Assembly (NCBI RefSeq): GCF_014197265.1
Contig: NZ_JACIFH010000001.1
Location: 3,286,001 to 3,350,000, forward strand
Direction of reading: 5' to 3'
Origin: Microbacterium invictum
GTDB lineage: Bacteria > Actinomycetota > Actinomycetes > Actinomycetales > Microbacteriaceae
Length of the DNA: 64,000 nucleotides
Shown: positions 1 through 10,300 of the stretch, piece after piece
Numbering within the stretch: the first letter of the stretch is position 1
How the letters are laid out: each line of letters opens with the position of its first letter
Notes under the pieces: generated by a model
What the model was told of the DNA's origin: nothing
What the model saw: only the letters and a program-made list of their open reading frames with translations
Databases searched by the model: none
Translations under genes and position numbers: made by a program

Positions 1-158
1 ATTCGGGGCTGCAGCGAGCGCTATTGAAGCGTCAGTGGATAGTTGCAGCAGACAGCCGACGCCCGCTCGGTAGGCATCAATGACTTCACCAAGTAGTCGG
101 AGGCCACCGATCGCGACTAGATGATTGTCGACTTGGCCAATGCCGGACCATTCGTTCA

Positions 159-1505
159 TCAGAAGATGACCTCGACGTAGAAGGGGTCCCATTCGAGGAC
201 GCGCTTTGGCCGGTAGAGCACCGCTTCGAGCAGGCTTCCCGCGTAGGAGTTCTCAAGCGCGTCGATCATGCAAACGCTGTAGTTTCTGGGATGCGGGGGC
301 GCTACCGCAGGAAGTTCGATCTGACACCACGAGTACGTCTGAGGTTCTTGTGCGAACAATGCACCTTCCCACGTCGATGCGAACGGATACTCGTCGCACG
401 ACTTGCCGGAGGGTCTGGGGTAGCTGGCGGGGCAAGCTTCCGCTCGGTTGAGGTCTCGGAGGGTCTCATCGGTTAGGCGCGTGAGGGGGCCGGTGTCGAG
501 TGTCCGCGAGCCGGCGAGCCCGGAGAGTTGTGCCTGGTACACATGTGCGGCGAACTCAGGCAGTGTGGCGGCGTCATACTCGATCGACGGCGTGACCCAG
601 GGAACGACGCATCCCGGCTGCATGTGGCTGAACATGTCGTCGCACCGCATCCCTGGCGCGTACGCGCCAGTCGCTGCGGTGTTGGGGCCGATCTGAGCTC
701 GAAACGAGATGTCCCAGAACACGGTGGGAACATACGCTGACTCGCCAGGTACTGGGTCCCACTCTGCGTACGCCTCGCCTTCTGCACGTGCGTGTAGCGC
801 CGGCACCTGCACCGGGAAACTGGCGCTCATCAAGTCACACGGGCTCCAGCACGTTGCGGTCGCGGAGATCTCTGTGCCGACGGCGGCGCCCCATGCGTAG
901 GACGGTGAGACAGACAGCTTGTTATAGAAGACCGTCATGTCGCTTAGAAGCTGGACGTAGTGATAGATGTTGAAGTTCATCGATCCGATGATCGCGCCAG
1001 GCCCTCCGCTCGAGCTCGTCTCTTCGACTACGAACTCACCGGACAAGATTCCGCAGATAGAGGAGCGGTCGGCGTAGTAGGTCTCGGTCACGCCCAGGTC
1101 AAGACACCACTCCGGAACGGGGAGATCGGCGATCTGCTCGGACGGTGCGATAATCCCGGCCCGACCTTTCAGGTCGACGGCGTGACCGATGGTGATGCAG
1201 CCCCTCAGTCCTCCACCAAGCGGTGAGAATTGTTCCCCGCTACCGCCTCGTAGCAGTTGCGGGTCAGCTGGAGCGGGGGTGACTTCGCTGTGTGCCGTCG
1301 CACCGGGCTCCGTGTCCGCCGGCGCCGCGACGCGGCTGTTGAACTCTTCGATCTGGCTTGGATCCTCGGGGCCGGCGAACGCAGCTTGTGGCAGCCCGAG
1401 GACGGCTCCAATCAACGCCGCGATGGCAACCGCGCCAATCCGCGAGGAGGCTGCCCTCAATCCTCTGCTCGGGCGCCTGCCCGCCCCACCCGAACGTTTG
1501 ATCAC
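159..1505 (-). CDS. Secreted protein with C-terminal NucA/NucB-type nuclease domain
   Basis: 448 residues from a GTG start preceded by GAGAGGGG; the open frame runs further upstream to 1871, but that part lacks protein-like composition and the signal peptide begins only here. Residues about 20-45 form a hydrophobic signal segment ending in QAAFAG. The middle is Cys-rich and unrecognised. Near residues 345-448 the segment RLTD...LNRAEACP, then SCDEYPFASTWEGA and a Cys pair, matches what I know of the NucA/NucB deoxyribonuclease superfamily. That points to an exported DNase or a toxin-like nuclease. No immunity gene is visible next to it. The family call rests on the CDEYPFAST motif; the rest of the protein is unassigned. 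Confidence 0.7.
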   Translation of the reverse strand: MIKRSGGAGRRPSRGLRAASSRIGAVAIAALIGAVLGLPQAAFAGPEDPSQIEEFNSRVAAPADTEPGATAHSEVTPAPADPQLLRGGSGEQFSPLGGGLRGCITIGHAVDLKGRAGIIAPSEQIADLPVPEWCLDLGVTETYYADRSSICGILSGEFVVEETSSSGGPGAIIGSMNFNIYHYVQLLSDMTVFYNKLSVSPSYAWGAAVGTEISATATCWSPCDLMSASFPVQVPALHARAEGEAYAEWDPVPGESAYVPTVFWDISFRAQIGPNTAATGAYAPGMRCDDMFSHMQPGCVVPWVTPSIEYDAATLPEFAAHVYQAQLSGLAGSRTLDTGPLTRLTDETLRDLNRAEACPASYPRPSGKSCDEYPFASTWEGALFAQEPQTYSWCQIELPAVAPPHPRNYSVCMIDALENSYAGSLLEAVLYRPKRVLEWDPFYVEVIF

Positions 1506-1890
1506 GTTGGCCCCTCTCGTCGCCACCCCGGTGTGGCCTTCTGAGGCTGAGGATATGGGTGTGATCGATCTTCCATCTGTCCCCTCTTCGGCGGACAGCC
1601 TTGTCCGGCAGGGGAGTGCTACAGAAGGGTGGCAGTACCAACGGGCGCTTGGTGACCGACCAATAGGTCCGCCCAAGTGTCGACGGCGAGAACGAAGATC
1701 TCGAACGCCGTCCACTCGGTCCGTCTGAAAGGCGCCATCAAAGTCCGGCGTTGTCCGGTCTGAACGTGAGAACGGTTTGGGAAGGGTGGAAATCGCCCAG
1801 ACACACTGAGGGTCGTCGCCGAAACCTCGAAACTGGCGGAATGGTTCGCCCGCACAGTCAGTGTCGCCCACGAAATGTCCCGGAGCCTGA
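1506..1890. other. Gene-free stretch before the first tRNA-Ser tail
   Basis: I see no convincing coding sequence here. Open frames cross it on both strands but none has a start with a ribosome site or a recognisable protein. It carries the upstream region of the secreted nuclease-like gene and ends at a tRNA-Ser 3' tail. Confidence 0.5.
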
Positions 1891-1914
1891 GTTCAAATCC
1901 CTCCGTCTCCGCCA
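1891..1914 (+). repeat. tRNA-Ser 3'-end fragment, attachment-site copy 1
   Basis: The sequence starts GTTCAAATCC, continues through the T-stem and ends GTCTCCGCCA, the 3' end of a bacterial tRNA-Ser including CCA. No tRNA body is present upstream, so this is a fragment of the kind left when a tyrosine integrase inserts an element into a tRNA 3' end. The same 23 bp recur at 14852 and 17162 in the same orientation. Confidence 0.85.
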
Positions 1915-1952
1915 TAAGAAGTCCTGGTCAAACTATATTTTCCAAGTGCGTC

Positions 1953-1970
1953 TGCCCACTTTTTGCCCAC
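1953..1970 (+). promoter_or_regulatory. Paired TGCCCAC direct repeat, possible integrase arm site (left)
   Basis: TGCCCAC occurs twice with 4 nt between copies (11-bp period), 40 bp inside the first tRNA tail. An identical arrangement lies at 14706-14723 just inside the second tail. Paired short direct repeats near the ends of an element are typical of arm-type integrase binding sites. The reading is inferred from position and symmetry only. Confidence 0.45.
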
Positions 1971-1987
1971 ATCTAATCGCGTGCCGC

Positions 1988-2001
1988 GTGGCGGATGTCC
2001 C
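1988..2001 (+). repeat. 14-bp target-site duplication, left copy (IS481)
   Basis: GTGGCGGATGTCCC is repeated exactly at 3424-3437, directly outside both ends of the insertion sequence. A 14-bp duplication is within the range known for the IS481 family, which supports transposition as the cause. Confidence 0.85.
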
Positions 2002-3423
2002 TGTGATGTCTCAGGACATGGGTGACAGTTCTGCATCAGGACATTGGTGACACTTTCTGCATCAGGACATCGGTGGCAGTTCCTTCGGTTTCGGTCCGCG
2101 TGGTTGGCCGTTGCCGACGTAGCGGATGCCCGGCGGAGGCCAGAGGTGCTCGACGATGAGGGTGCCGCGCTCGTCGAAGACCATGATCCCGGCGGCTTCG
2201 TAGAGGACGAACACATCCTGTCCGCGCATCGGGTAGCTGATGTTGAAGATGCAACCGCGGACTTTGATCGAACCGTTCGGGTGGACCGTCGCGACACGGA
2301 TTCCGTCGAGCACCCGACCGTTCGGTGATGGTGCTGGCGGCAACGGGGCGTTCGGCTTCCGTGTCGGCAATGATCGTGGTCGGGGCGGTGTGGCCTTCGG
2401 TGTCGCTTCCCACGCCTGCAGCGGCGTGATCCTTCCCGGCAGCGCCTGGTGCCCTCGCTCGGTGTTATAGATGTGGTCGAACCGGTCGATCTGCGCTTGC
2501 AGTTCTCGGAGGCCGCCGGCGATGGGCTGCTTGTCGAGGTAGCGGAACAAGGTCTGGTGGAACCGCTCGTTCTTGCCTTGCGTGGTCGGCTTGTAGGGCT
2601 TCCCGGTGATCGGCTCGACACCGAGCCGGGATACGTACTCTACGAGCTGGCCGACGATCCCGCGGCGCGACGGGTTCAGCGCGACGCCGTTGTCCGACAG
2701 CAGTCGCTGCGGGACCCCGTGGCGTTTGATCGCTTTGCGGACCACACGGATCGCGTCCCTCGAGGTCTCTCCGACGGCGGCGTGGGAGGCGACGGCGTAG
2801 CGGGAGTGGTCGTCGATGAGCTGGAAGATCACGCATCTGCGGCCACCGGCGAGGATGTACTCGGTCGCGTCGAGTTGCCAGCATGCGTTCGGCGCCGGGT
2901 AGACGAATCGCCGATACGCGGCCCGCGGCTTCTTCCTCGGCTCCGCTCGGGCGACGCCGGTCTGCCGGAAGATCCGCGCCAGACGGCGATAGAGGGGACC
3001 GGTGTCACCCAAGAGCGACCATCTTGTCGTGCACGCTGATCGGCCCATGATCCAGCCCGGACTCCTCCAGCGCGCGCCGCACCCCGACTGCCTGGACCTT
3101 GACGTCGTTGGCGATGGTCGTGGGGCTGGACTTTGGTCGTCGGCTGCGCGGCTCGAGCGCCGCAGCCTGCCCCTCCACGAGGGCGCGATGTCGGATCGCG
3201 TAGAACGTCTTCCGCGAAATGGAATGCTCCGCGCAGAACGTCGTCACCGCCCCACGCGGCGCATCGGGCGGCCATTGCGCGATCGCGAGACGGACGCGGG
3301 GATCAACAGGCTCAACACGACTCATCCCTCACAGATAGACGGGGAGAAGTGTCACCCCCAACACTGCGGAAGTGTCACCGATGTCCTGATGCACTTTCGC
3401 CACCGATGTCCTGAGAGATGACA
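2002..3423 (-). mobile_element. IS481-family insertion sequence
   Basis: A 1422-bp element. The left end begins TGTGATGTCTCAGGACAT and the right end, read inward on the minus strand, begins TGTCATCTCTCAGGACAT, so the termini are imperfect inverted repeats. Both ends also carry several repeats of the form GCATCAGGACATnGGTGaCA, likely transposase binding sites. A 14-bp target duplication flanks it. It sits about 90 bp inside the left tRNA-Ser tail, so it landed in the island. Its transposase is frameshifted, so it is probably no longer autonomous. Confidence 0.88.
2062..3325 (-). pseudogene. IS481-family DDE transposase, frameshifted
   Basis: The N-terminal helix-turn-helix part is read at 3005-3325 and ends ISVHDKMVALG followed by a stop. 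The catalytic part continues in another frame at 2062-3048 from RRLARIFRQTG onward. The few residues that should join them (VTPVPSIA) lie in the third frame, so at least two indels have hit the linker near 2975-3010. The catalytic core is intact: WQLDATEY and LIDDHS around the first Asp, LLSDNG with the second Asp, and KNERFHQTL with the Glu. A C-terminal beta-rich tail follows. I read it as inactivated; programmed frameshifting is possible but unusual for this family. Confidence 0.8.
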
Positions 3424-3437
3424 GTGGCGGATGTCCC
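3424..3437 (+). repeat. 14-bp target-site duplication, right copy (IS481)
   Basis: Exact second copy of GTGGCGGATGTCCC from 1988-2001, immediately after the right end of the IS481 element. Confidence 0.85.
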
Positions 3438-3475
3438 TGGACGTCCTCAGGCGGGCGGCGGCGGCGACGCCCGCG

Positions 3476-4432
3476 TCAGATCGTCTCGCCCTCAATCAAG
3501 TGGAGAACAGCCGGCGCGGCGGCGGGTTGCGGCGCGCCGGCGCCGAGGGCCTGCAGCAAGCTCGCCGTGCCGGCCTCTGACGCCGCCACGATGTCGTACT
3601 CGATCGTGGTCAGGCGTGGCACGGCGATGCGCGACAGGTCGGTGCGGTCCATCCCGATCACCGCGAGGTCGCGCGGCACCTCGAGTTCGCGTAGCCGGGC
3701 TGCCGACAGTAGTGCCATCGCCACGTCATCGTTGTAAGCGGCGACCGCAACTCCGGGTGCTGAGAGCCCGTCAAGCGCTCTGACCGCCGAGTCGAGGTCG
3801 AGCGCCACGTTCGTGACGTCGATCTCGTCAAGCCCGTGCTGGCGTGCAACCTCACGCACCCCGTCCTCGCGTGCAAATCCAAAAGGGTCATGGCGCTCAT
3901 CCTGCAGGTGGGCAAAGGCCAGTCGCCGATACCCGTGCTCGATGAGTGTGCGCGCCTGCAGCTGCCCGATGGCGCGGTTGTGGTCGACCTGGGTCACGCT
4001 CGGCGGGTCGATCGCGAGCACCCCGCGTCGATCGAGAACCGCTCGCTCGTCATCCGTGAATGGCGCGAACGACCAGACCGCCGCGGGCTTCATCCCCGCG
4101 ACCAATCGGTCCAAGGTCGCCGTCGCTGCTCCCGCGATGCGCAGCACGAGCGTGTAACCGTGATCGGCGAGCGCGACGCTCATCTGCTCGAACAAATCCT
4201 GTAGGTGGCCGCCGAACGTCGTGTGGGGCAGAAGCGCGACGACGAAGTCGCTGGAACCGCGACGAAGCGTCCGCCCCGCGGCGGACGGCTCGTACCCGAG
4301 CTCTTCCGCGGACGCGTACACCTTCGCTGCTGTCTCCGGGGCGAAGCGATCGGCATAGCCGTTGAGCACCTGGCTGACCGTCGCGCGCGAGACGCCCGCG
4401 TGTCGCGCCACGTCCGCACTTGTTGCGTTCAC
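3476..4432 (-). CDS. LacI-family transcriptional regulator of the glycosidase operon
   Basis: 318 residues from a GTG start with GGGAG just upstream; the open frame extends further, but the helix-turn-helix begins here. The DNA-binding domain occupies residues 1-55 (DVARHAGVSRATVSQVLNG) with the LacI hinge following (AAGRTLRRGSSD). A periplasmic-binding-protein-like sensor domain fills the rest (AYNDDVAMALL, IGMDRTDLSRIAVPRLTTIEY). It is divergent from the GPH symporter and glycosidase operon, and two identical palindromic sites lie in the gap, so it most likely represses that operon until a sugar inducer is taken up. The inducer is unknown. Confidence 0.9.
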   Translation of the reverse strand: MNATSADVARHAGVSRATVSQVLNGYADRFAPETAAKVYASAEELGYEPSAAGRTLRRGSSDFVVALLPHTTFGGHLQDLFEQMSVALADHGYTLVLRIAGAATATLDRLVAGMKPAAVWSFAPFTDDERAVLDRRGVLAIDPPSVTQVDHNRAIGQLQARTLIEHGYRRLAFAHLQDERHDPFGFAREDGVREVARQHGLDEIDVTNVALDLDSAVRALDGLSAPGVAVAAYNDDVAMALLSAARLRELEVPRDLAVIGMDRTDLSRIAVPRLTTIEYDIVAASEAGTASLLQALGAGAPQPAAAPAVLHLIEGETI

Positions 4433-4482
4433 TTCGCTCCCTTCACCATCCCACTTTACCGAGACAGCCGGAATTCCGCGTC

Positions 4483-4496
4483 TTGACACGTGATAA
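4483..4496 (+). promoter_or_regulatory. LacI-type operator copy 1
   Basis: TTGACACGTGATAA, a near-palindrome centred on CACGTG with the central CpG typical of LacI-family operators. An exact second copy lies 35 bp downstream. Both sit between the LacI gene and the symporter start. Confidence 0.75.
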
Positions 4497-4517
4497 TCGG
4501 ATGTGGTCCAATGGGCA

Positions 4518-4531
4518 TTGACACGTGATAA
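4518..4531 (+). promoter_or_regulatory. LacI-type operator copy 2
   Basis: Exact repeat of TTGACACGTGATAA. It lies 36 bp upstream of the symporter ATG at 4567, close enough to block the promoter or initiation there. The 35-bp spacing from copy 1 is a little over three helical turns. Confidence 0.75.
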
Positions 4532-4566
4532 CGCCGTCACCACCCGACTCAACGGAGAGACCATCC

Positions 4567-5994
4567 ATGTCCGATCTCACGCCCGACACCGCGTCGCCAC
4601 AGTCCGCCGCGGTCGAAGATCCGCAGACCGCGCTGCCGCGCGACACGAAGCTGCCGCCGTTCTTCTCGCTGCGCTTCTCCACCCGAGGGTTCGCGCTTGC
4701 CGTGAACGTGGTGGTGCTGCTGCAGCTCACCTTCTATGCGACCGACGTGCTCGGTCTTCCGGCGGCACTCGTGGGCGGGCTCTTCCTCGCTGCGAAACTG
4801 TTCGACGGTGTGACGGATCTGCTCGCCGGCTTCTTCATCGACCGCACGAAGACGCGGTGGGGCAAGGCGCGCCCGTACGAGCTGTTCCTCATTCCGTTGT
4901 GGCTGCTGACGATCGCGATCTTCTCGACGCCCGAGATGAGTACGTTCTGGCAGGCCACCTACCTGTTCGTGCTGTTCACGCTCATCAACTCGGTGTGCGC
5001 CACGTTCCTCAATGCCTCGGAAGCGGTCTATCTCAAGCGTTCGCTCCGTGGTGAGGTGCAGTACGCGAAGGTGCTGTCGCGGCAGGGTGTGTTCATCATC
5101 CTGGTCGCCGCGATCGCGAGCATCATGCTCCCGCAGCTCATGGCGAGCTGGGGCACCGAGCCCGGCGGCTGGACCCGCATCGCGCTGGTCTACGGCATTC
5201 CGCTCATGCTCATCGGACTGGTCCGCTTCTTCACGATCAAGGAACTGCCCGAGGATGAGACCGACCACGTCACCGAGGAGCGGCTGGGCGTCGCGGCGAC
5301 GCTGCGGGCACTGTTCGCCAACAAATACGTGTTCATCCTCGCGCTGATCATCCTGCTGGCGAACATCGTCATCAGCGCGAACGCCGTCGTGGGGGCCTAC
5401 TTCTTCAAGTACATCCTCGGCGATCTCGGGCTCCTCTCCCTGATCTCGCTCGCCGGAATCGTCGTCCCGCTGGCCTACCTGCTGTTCCCCCTCGCGGTGC
5501 GCACGATCGGTGCGCTCAACTTCGTGCGGATCGGCCTCGGCGTCGCGATCGTCGGCTACGCCATGGTGCTGATCGCCCCGAACTCCCTCGCCATGGTCGT
5601 GGGCGGGCAGCTCCTCGGCTCGTTCACCACCGTCATCACGATGCTCGTCGGCTTCTTCATGATCCAGGCGATGGCCTACGGCGAGTGGAAATCGGGCAAG
5701 CGCATCGATGCCGTCACCAACTCGATTCAGGGCTTCGCCAGCAAAGTCGGCCAGGGCATCGCCGCTGCCGGCGTGGGCGTGATCATGGGCGCGGTCGGCT
5801 ACGACGGCCTCGCCGCTTCTCAGACGCCCGCGGCGGAGTCGGCGATCGTCAGCCTGTACTCTCTGATGCCGCTCGTCATCACGGCGGTCATGTTCGGCCT
5901 GACCTACCTCTACCGGGTCGACAAGCACATGGGTGCGATCCAGGCCGACCTGGCGGCCGGCGTGCATTCCGACACCAGCACGATCAAGATCTGA
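4567..5994 (+). CDS. GPH-family sugar:cation symporter
   Basis: 475 residues from ATG with GGAGAG eight bases upstream. It has the layout of the glycoside-pentoside-hexuronide symporters: about 12 hydrophobic segments, with the loop-2 motif FFIDRTKTRWGKARPYELF and the mid-protein stretch EERLGVAATLRALFANKYVFI. It should bring a glycoside or oligosaccharide into the cell with a cation. It is the first gene of an operon with GH1, GH2-GH3 and GH78 enzymes that all lack signal peptides, so hydrolysis is probably intracellular after uptake. The substrate cannot be read from the sequence. Confidence 0.9.
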   Translation: MSDLTPDTASPQSAAVEDPQTALPRDTKLPPFFSLRFSTRGFALAVNVVVLLQLTFYATDVLGLPAALVGGLFLAAKLFDGVTDLLAGFFIDRTKTRWGKARPYELFLIPLWLLTIAIFSTPEMSTFWQATYLFVLFTLINSVCATFLNASEAVYLKRSLRGEVQYAKVLSRQGVFIILVAAIASIMLPQLMASWGTEPGGWTRIALVYGIPLMLIGLVRFFTIKELPEDETDHVTEERLGVAATLRALFANKYVFILALIILLANIVISANAVVGAYFFKYILGDLGLLSLISLAGIVVPLAYLLFPLAVRTIGALNFVRIGLGVAIVGYAMVLIAPNSLAMVVGGQLLGSFTTVITMLVGFFMIQAMAYGEWKSGKRIDAVTNSIQGFASKVGQGIAAAGVGVIMGAVGYDGLAASQTPAAESAIVSLYSLMPLVITAVMFGLTYLYRVDKHMGAIQADLAAGVHSDTSTIKI

Positions 5995-6069
5995 CCACCG
6001 CCGGGGCGGCGCGGTGTCACGCCCGTCGCCCCGGCATCCGATCTCCCGAATCTCGAAGGACTGGACCCA

Positions 6070-7311
6070 ATGACCGAGTTCCCGGACGACTTCCTCTGGG
6101 GCGCATCGACCGCGCCGCACCAGATCGAAGGCAACAACGTCAACAGCGACTGGTGGGCGCGCGAAGGCCAGATGCCCGGGATGGAGTTCAGCGGGGATGC
6201 CGACGACAGCTACCACCGGTACGTCGAAGACATCGCGCTGCTGGCGGATGCCGGGCTGACGGCCTACCGGTTCGGCATCGAGTGGGCACGGATCGAGCCG
6301 CGGCAGGGGCAGTTCTCGCGCGCCGAACTCGCCCACTACCGGCGCATGATCGCCGCCTGCCTGGAGGCCGGAGTGATCCCGGTCGTCACCCTGAATCACT
6401 TCAGCCTGCCGCTGTGGTTCGCCACGGAAGGCGGATGGCGTTCGCCCGACGCCGTGGAGCGCTTTTCGGCCTATGTCGAGAAGGTGACCGAGATCCTCGA
6501 CCGGGTCGAATGGGTCGTCACGATCAACGAGCCGAACATGATGGCGATGATCACGATGATGACCGAGGCGATGCGCTCTGGTGACGCCGCGCAGTGGCAG
6601 AGCCCCACGGTGGAAGGAGAGTCCGATCGGGAGCGCATCGCGGCGGCACTGCCCGTGCCGACCCTCGACTACGCGCAGCCGATGATCGCCGCCCACCATG
6701 CAGCCCGCGACATCATCCGCGCCCGCACGAGCGCAAAGGTCGGCTGGTCGATCGCCAACGGCGCCTTCTACGCGAACCCCGAGCACGCCGCCAAGCTCGC
6801 CGAGGTGCGATACGCGTACGAGGACGTCTACCTCGAAGCATCGCGCGGCGACGACTTCGTCGGCGTCCAGTCCTACTCCACCCAGCGTGTCGACGAAAAT
6901 GGCCTCGTGCCGCACCCCGAGCACCCCGACAACACCATGGTCGGCACCGCGTACCGGCCCGACTCGCTGGCCATCGCCGTCGGACACGCTGCCGCCGTGT
7001 CGGGGCTTCCGATCCTGGTCACCGAGAACGGCATCGCGACCGCAGACGACACCCGTCGCATCGCCTTCACCTCCGAAGCCCTCGCGCATCTCGCGGGCGC
7101 CCTCGAGGACGGCGTCGAGGTGCGCGGCTACCTGCACTGGTCACTCCTCGACAACTACGAGTGGGGGCACTGGGGTCCCACTTTCGGGCTGATCGCCGTC
7201 GATCGCGAGACGTTCGTTCGCACCCCCAAGCCGTCGCTGGCCTGGCTCGGCGACGTCGCCCGCAGCAACGGCGCGGCCATCACCCGCACCACCACAGAAG
7301 TACAGGTCTGA
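6070..7311 (+). CDS. GH1 beta-glycosidase, cytoplasmic
   Basis: 413 residues with GAAGGA ahead of the ATG. The GH1 hallmarks are in place: N-terminal FLWGASTAPHQIEG, acid/base Glu154 in TINEPN, and nucleophile Glu319 in LVTENG. Late aromatic motifs HWSLLDNYEW and LAWLGD complete the active-site rim. No signal peptide. At 413 residues it is slightly shorter than the usual 440-480. It probably releases terminal beta-glucosyl or beta-galactosyl residues from the imported glycoside. The next gene starts two bases after its stop. Confidence 0.93.
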   Translation: MTEFPDDFLWGASTAPHQIEGNNVNSDWWAREGQMPGMEFSGDADDSYHRYVEDIALLADAGLTAYRFGIEWARIEPRQGQFSRAELAHYRRMIAACLEAGVIPVVTLNHFSLPLWFATEGGWRSPDAVERFSAYVEKVTEILDRVEWVVTINEPNMMAMITMMTEAMRSGDAAQWQSPTVEGESDRERIAAALPVPTLDYAQPMIAAHHAARDIIRARTSAKVGWSIANGAFYANPEHAAKLAEVRYAYEDVYLEASRGDDFVGVQSYSTQRVDENGLVPHPEHPDNTMVGTAYRPDSLAIAVGHAAAVSGLPILVTENGIATADDTRRIAFTSEALAHLAGALEDGVEVRGYLHWSLLDNYEWGHWGPTFGLIAVDRETFVRTPKPSLAWLGDVARSNGAAITRTTTEVQV

Positions 7312-7312
7312 C

Positions 7313-10300
7313 ATGAGCACCACCCAATTCCACGAGGGCTGGACCTTCCGCCGCGCCGCCGAGTCCGAACCCGTTCCCGTCACACTGCCGCACGACGCCA
7401 TGATCGGCGAACAGCGGTCGGCCGACGCCGAAACCGGCAACCACGGCGGGTACTTCCCCGGCGGCGTCTACCGCTACGAGAACGAATGGACCGTGCCGAC
7501 GGATGCCGCGGGGGCAGAGTTTCGGCTCTTCTTCGAGGGCGTGTATGGCACCACGACGGTGTCGCTCGACGGGGCGGTCGTCGCCCAAAACGAGAGCGGT
7601 TACCGCGAGTTCTCCGCCCCGCTGGGCGCACTCGAGCGCGGTTCGACGCACTGCATCATCGTCGAAGTCGACAACAGCCGGACGCCGAACAGCCGGTGGT
7701 ACACCGGTTCGGGCATCTACCGTCCGGTGTGGCTCGAGCAGGTCGGCGCGACCCGCATCGCCGACGACGGCATCCGACTCGACACACGCACGATCACCCC
7801 GGCCGCCGCCGTCGACGCAGCGATCGCGGTCGACGGCGAGACCGACGGCATGAGCGTGCAGGTCGAGTTCGCCACCGATGATGCCGTTGTCGCGGTGGCG
7901 ACCGCCGACGTGATCGCCGGGGTCGCGCGCCTCGAGCTGACCGTGCCCGATGCGCGGCTGTGGTCGGCGGAGACGCCGTACCTGTACGAGGTCAGCGTCA
8001 CGGTTCGACGGGGCGAGAGCGTCGTCGACGAGCGCAGGCTGCGATTTGGCATCCGCACCCTCGCCGTTGACGCGCGGCACGGTGTGCGCATCAACGGGAC
8101 CGCCGTGTTGCTACGCGGCGCATGCATCCACCACGACAACGGCATCCTCGGAGCCGCCACCTTCGATGCGGCCGAGCGCCGTCGTGCCCGGATGCTGAAG
8201 GAAGCCGGCTACAACGCGATCCGCAGCTCGCACAACCCGCTCTCGCGATCGTTCCTCGACGCCTGCGACGAACTCGGACTCTACGTCATGGATGAGCTCA
8301 CCGACGTGTGGCTGCAGCACAAGACGCCCCACGACCTCGCTGATGACTTTGAGGCTGTCTGGCCGGACGACGCGAGGTCAATGATCGCCAAGGACCGCAA
8401 CCGGGCCTCGGTGATCATGTACTCGATCGGCAACGAGATCGCCGAAACCGCCACGGATGCCGGGCAGGACGCCGCCCGCCGCATCAGCGCATTCGTGCGA
8501 GAGCTCGACCCCACCCGGCCCACGACCACGGCCGTCAACCTGCTGCTGAACGTCATGGCGTCGCGCGGCACGAACGTCCACCGGGAGAAGCCCAAGGGCG
8601 CCGGCGAGAAGAAGAAGGCCACCAGCACCGCGGCCAACCTGCTCACAGCGAAGCTCGGACGCGTCATGGAGCTGGTGTCGCGGCTGCCGGCGGCCGACAA
8701 AGCCAGTAAGCACGCGTTCGCGGCCGTCGACGTGGCCGGCTACAACTACGCCTATGGGCGCTACGCGGCCGACCGCAAGCGCTACCCGGATCGCGTCATC
8801 GTCGGCAGCGAATCGATGCCCGGCGACCTACCCCAGATCTGGCGGCGCGTCGAGAAGGTCCCCGGCGTGATCGGCGACTTCATGTGGACCGGCTGGGACT
8901 ACCTCGGCGAAGCCGGCATCGGCGTGTGGAGCTACGGCGACGACGCCGGCGGGCTCAACAAGCCCTACCCGGCGCTGCTCGCCGGCCCCGGCGCCTTCGA
9001 CATCCTGGGCAGGCCGGGCGCTCCCGTCTTCCTCGCGCGGGCCGTGTGGGGACTTCTCGACGCCCCCGCCATCGCGGTGCGGCCCATGGACCGTGTCGGC
9101 CACCGCGCCAACCGCACCCCGTGGCGCACCTCCGACGCCGTGCCCAGCTGGTCATGGCGCGGTGCCGCGGGCGCCGCGCACATCGAGGTCTACTCCGACG
9201 CGGATCAGGTGAAGCTGATCCTGAACGGCCGGTCGCTTGGCCGCAAGCGTGCGGGCAGGCGCGCTGGCTTCGTCACGCGCTTCCGCACCGTGTATGAGCC
9301 GGGCGAGCTGGTGGCCGTCGCCTACCGCGGCGGAGTGGAGGCCGGTCGCTCCTCGTTGCGCACCGCCGACAGGTGCACGCTCACGCTCCGCGTCGAACAG
9401 CCGAAGGGTGGCGACGACATCGCCTTCGTGTGGGCCGAACTTGCCGATCAGAGCGGCGTGGTCGATTTCGCGGCATCCGATGAGATCACCCTCACGATCG
9501 ACGGGCCCGGTGAGCTCGTGGGATTCGGCAGCGCGGCGCCCGCCACCGAGGAATCGTTCACCTCTGCCACCCACACCACCCACCAGGGCTCCGCGCTCGC
9601 CGGTATCCGCCGCACCGCGACCGAGGGTGAGATCGTGGTGACTGCCCGCAGCCGACGGCACGGCGACGCGACGATCGGTCTGATGCCCGCCGACCGCGTG
9701 CCTGCGCTGAGCACACAGCACCCTCGGAGGTGGAAGATGACTGCGACCGACCTCGAGACTCAGGCCGCCCTCGGCAGTGGCGCCTCGTTCTGGAAGACGG
9801 AAGAACTGCCCGGTCTTCGGGCGGTCGTCATGTCCGACGGTCCGCACGGGGTGCGGGCACAGGATGCCGACGTCGACCACCTCGGCATCGCGCCCAGCAT
9901 GCCGGCCACCTGCTTTCCGCCGGCGGCCGGGCTGTCGCAGTCGTGGGACCCCGCTCTCGTCGAGCGGGTCGGTCGGGCGCTCGCGGCGGAGTCACGCCAT
10001 TACGGGGTGGGGGTGCTGCTCGGACCCGGGATCAACATCAAGCGCGATCCGCGCGCCGGGCGCAACTTCGAGTATCTGTCCGAGGACCCGCACCTCACCG
10101 GCGTACTCGGCACGGCGTGGGTGGGCGGGGTCCAGTCCGGTGGCGTCGGCGCGTCGGTGAAGCACTTCGCGGCCAACAACTGCGAGACCGACCGGATGCG
10201 CTCGGACTCCCGGGTCGACGAGCGCACGCTGCGCGAGATCTACCTCCGCGGGTTCGAGAAGGTCGTGCGCACGGCGAAGCCCTGGACGGTGATGGCCGCG

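Noticed and set aside
1619..1915. Small minus-strand protein starting MAETEGFE
   Set aside because: ETEGFE is the reverse translation of the tRNA-Ser 3' tail, a well-known annotation artefact; it recurs at the other two tails.
4549..7137. 862-codon open frame on the minus strand
   Set aside because: It is the antisense of the symporter and GH1 genes. Its protein is Asp/Arg/His-rich with no domain, as expected for the mirror of GC-rich codons.
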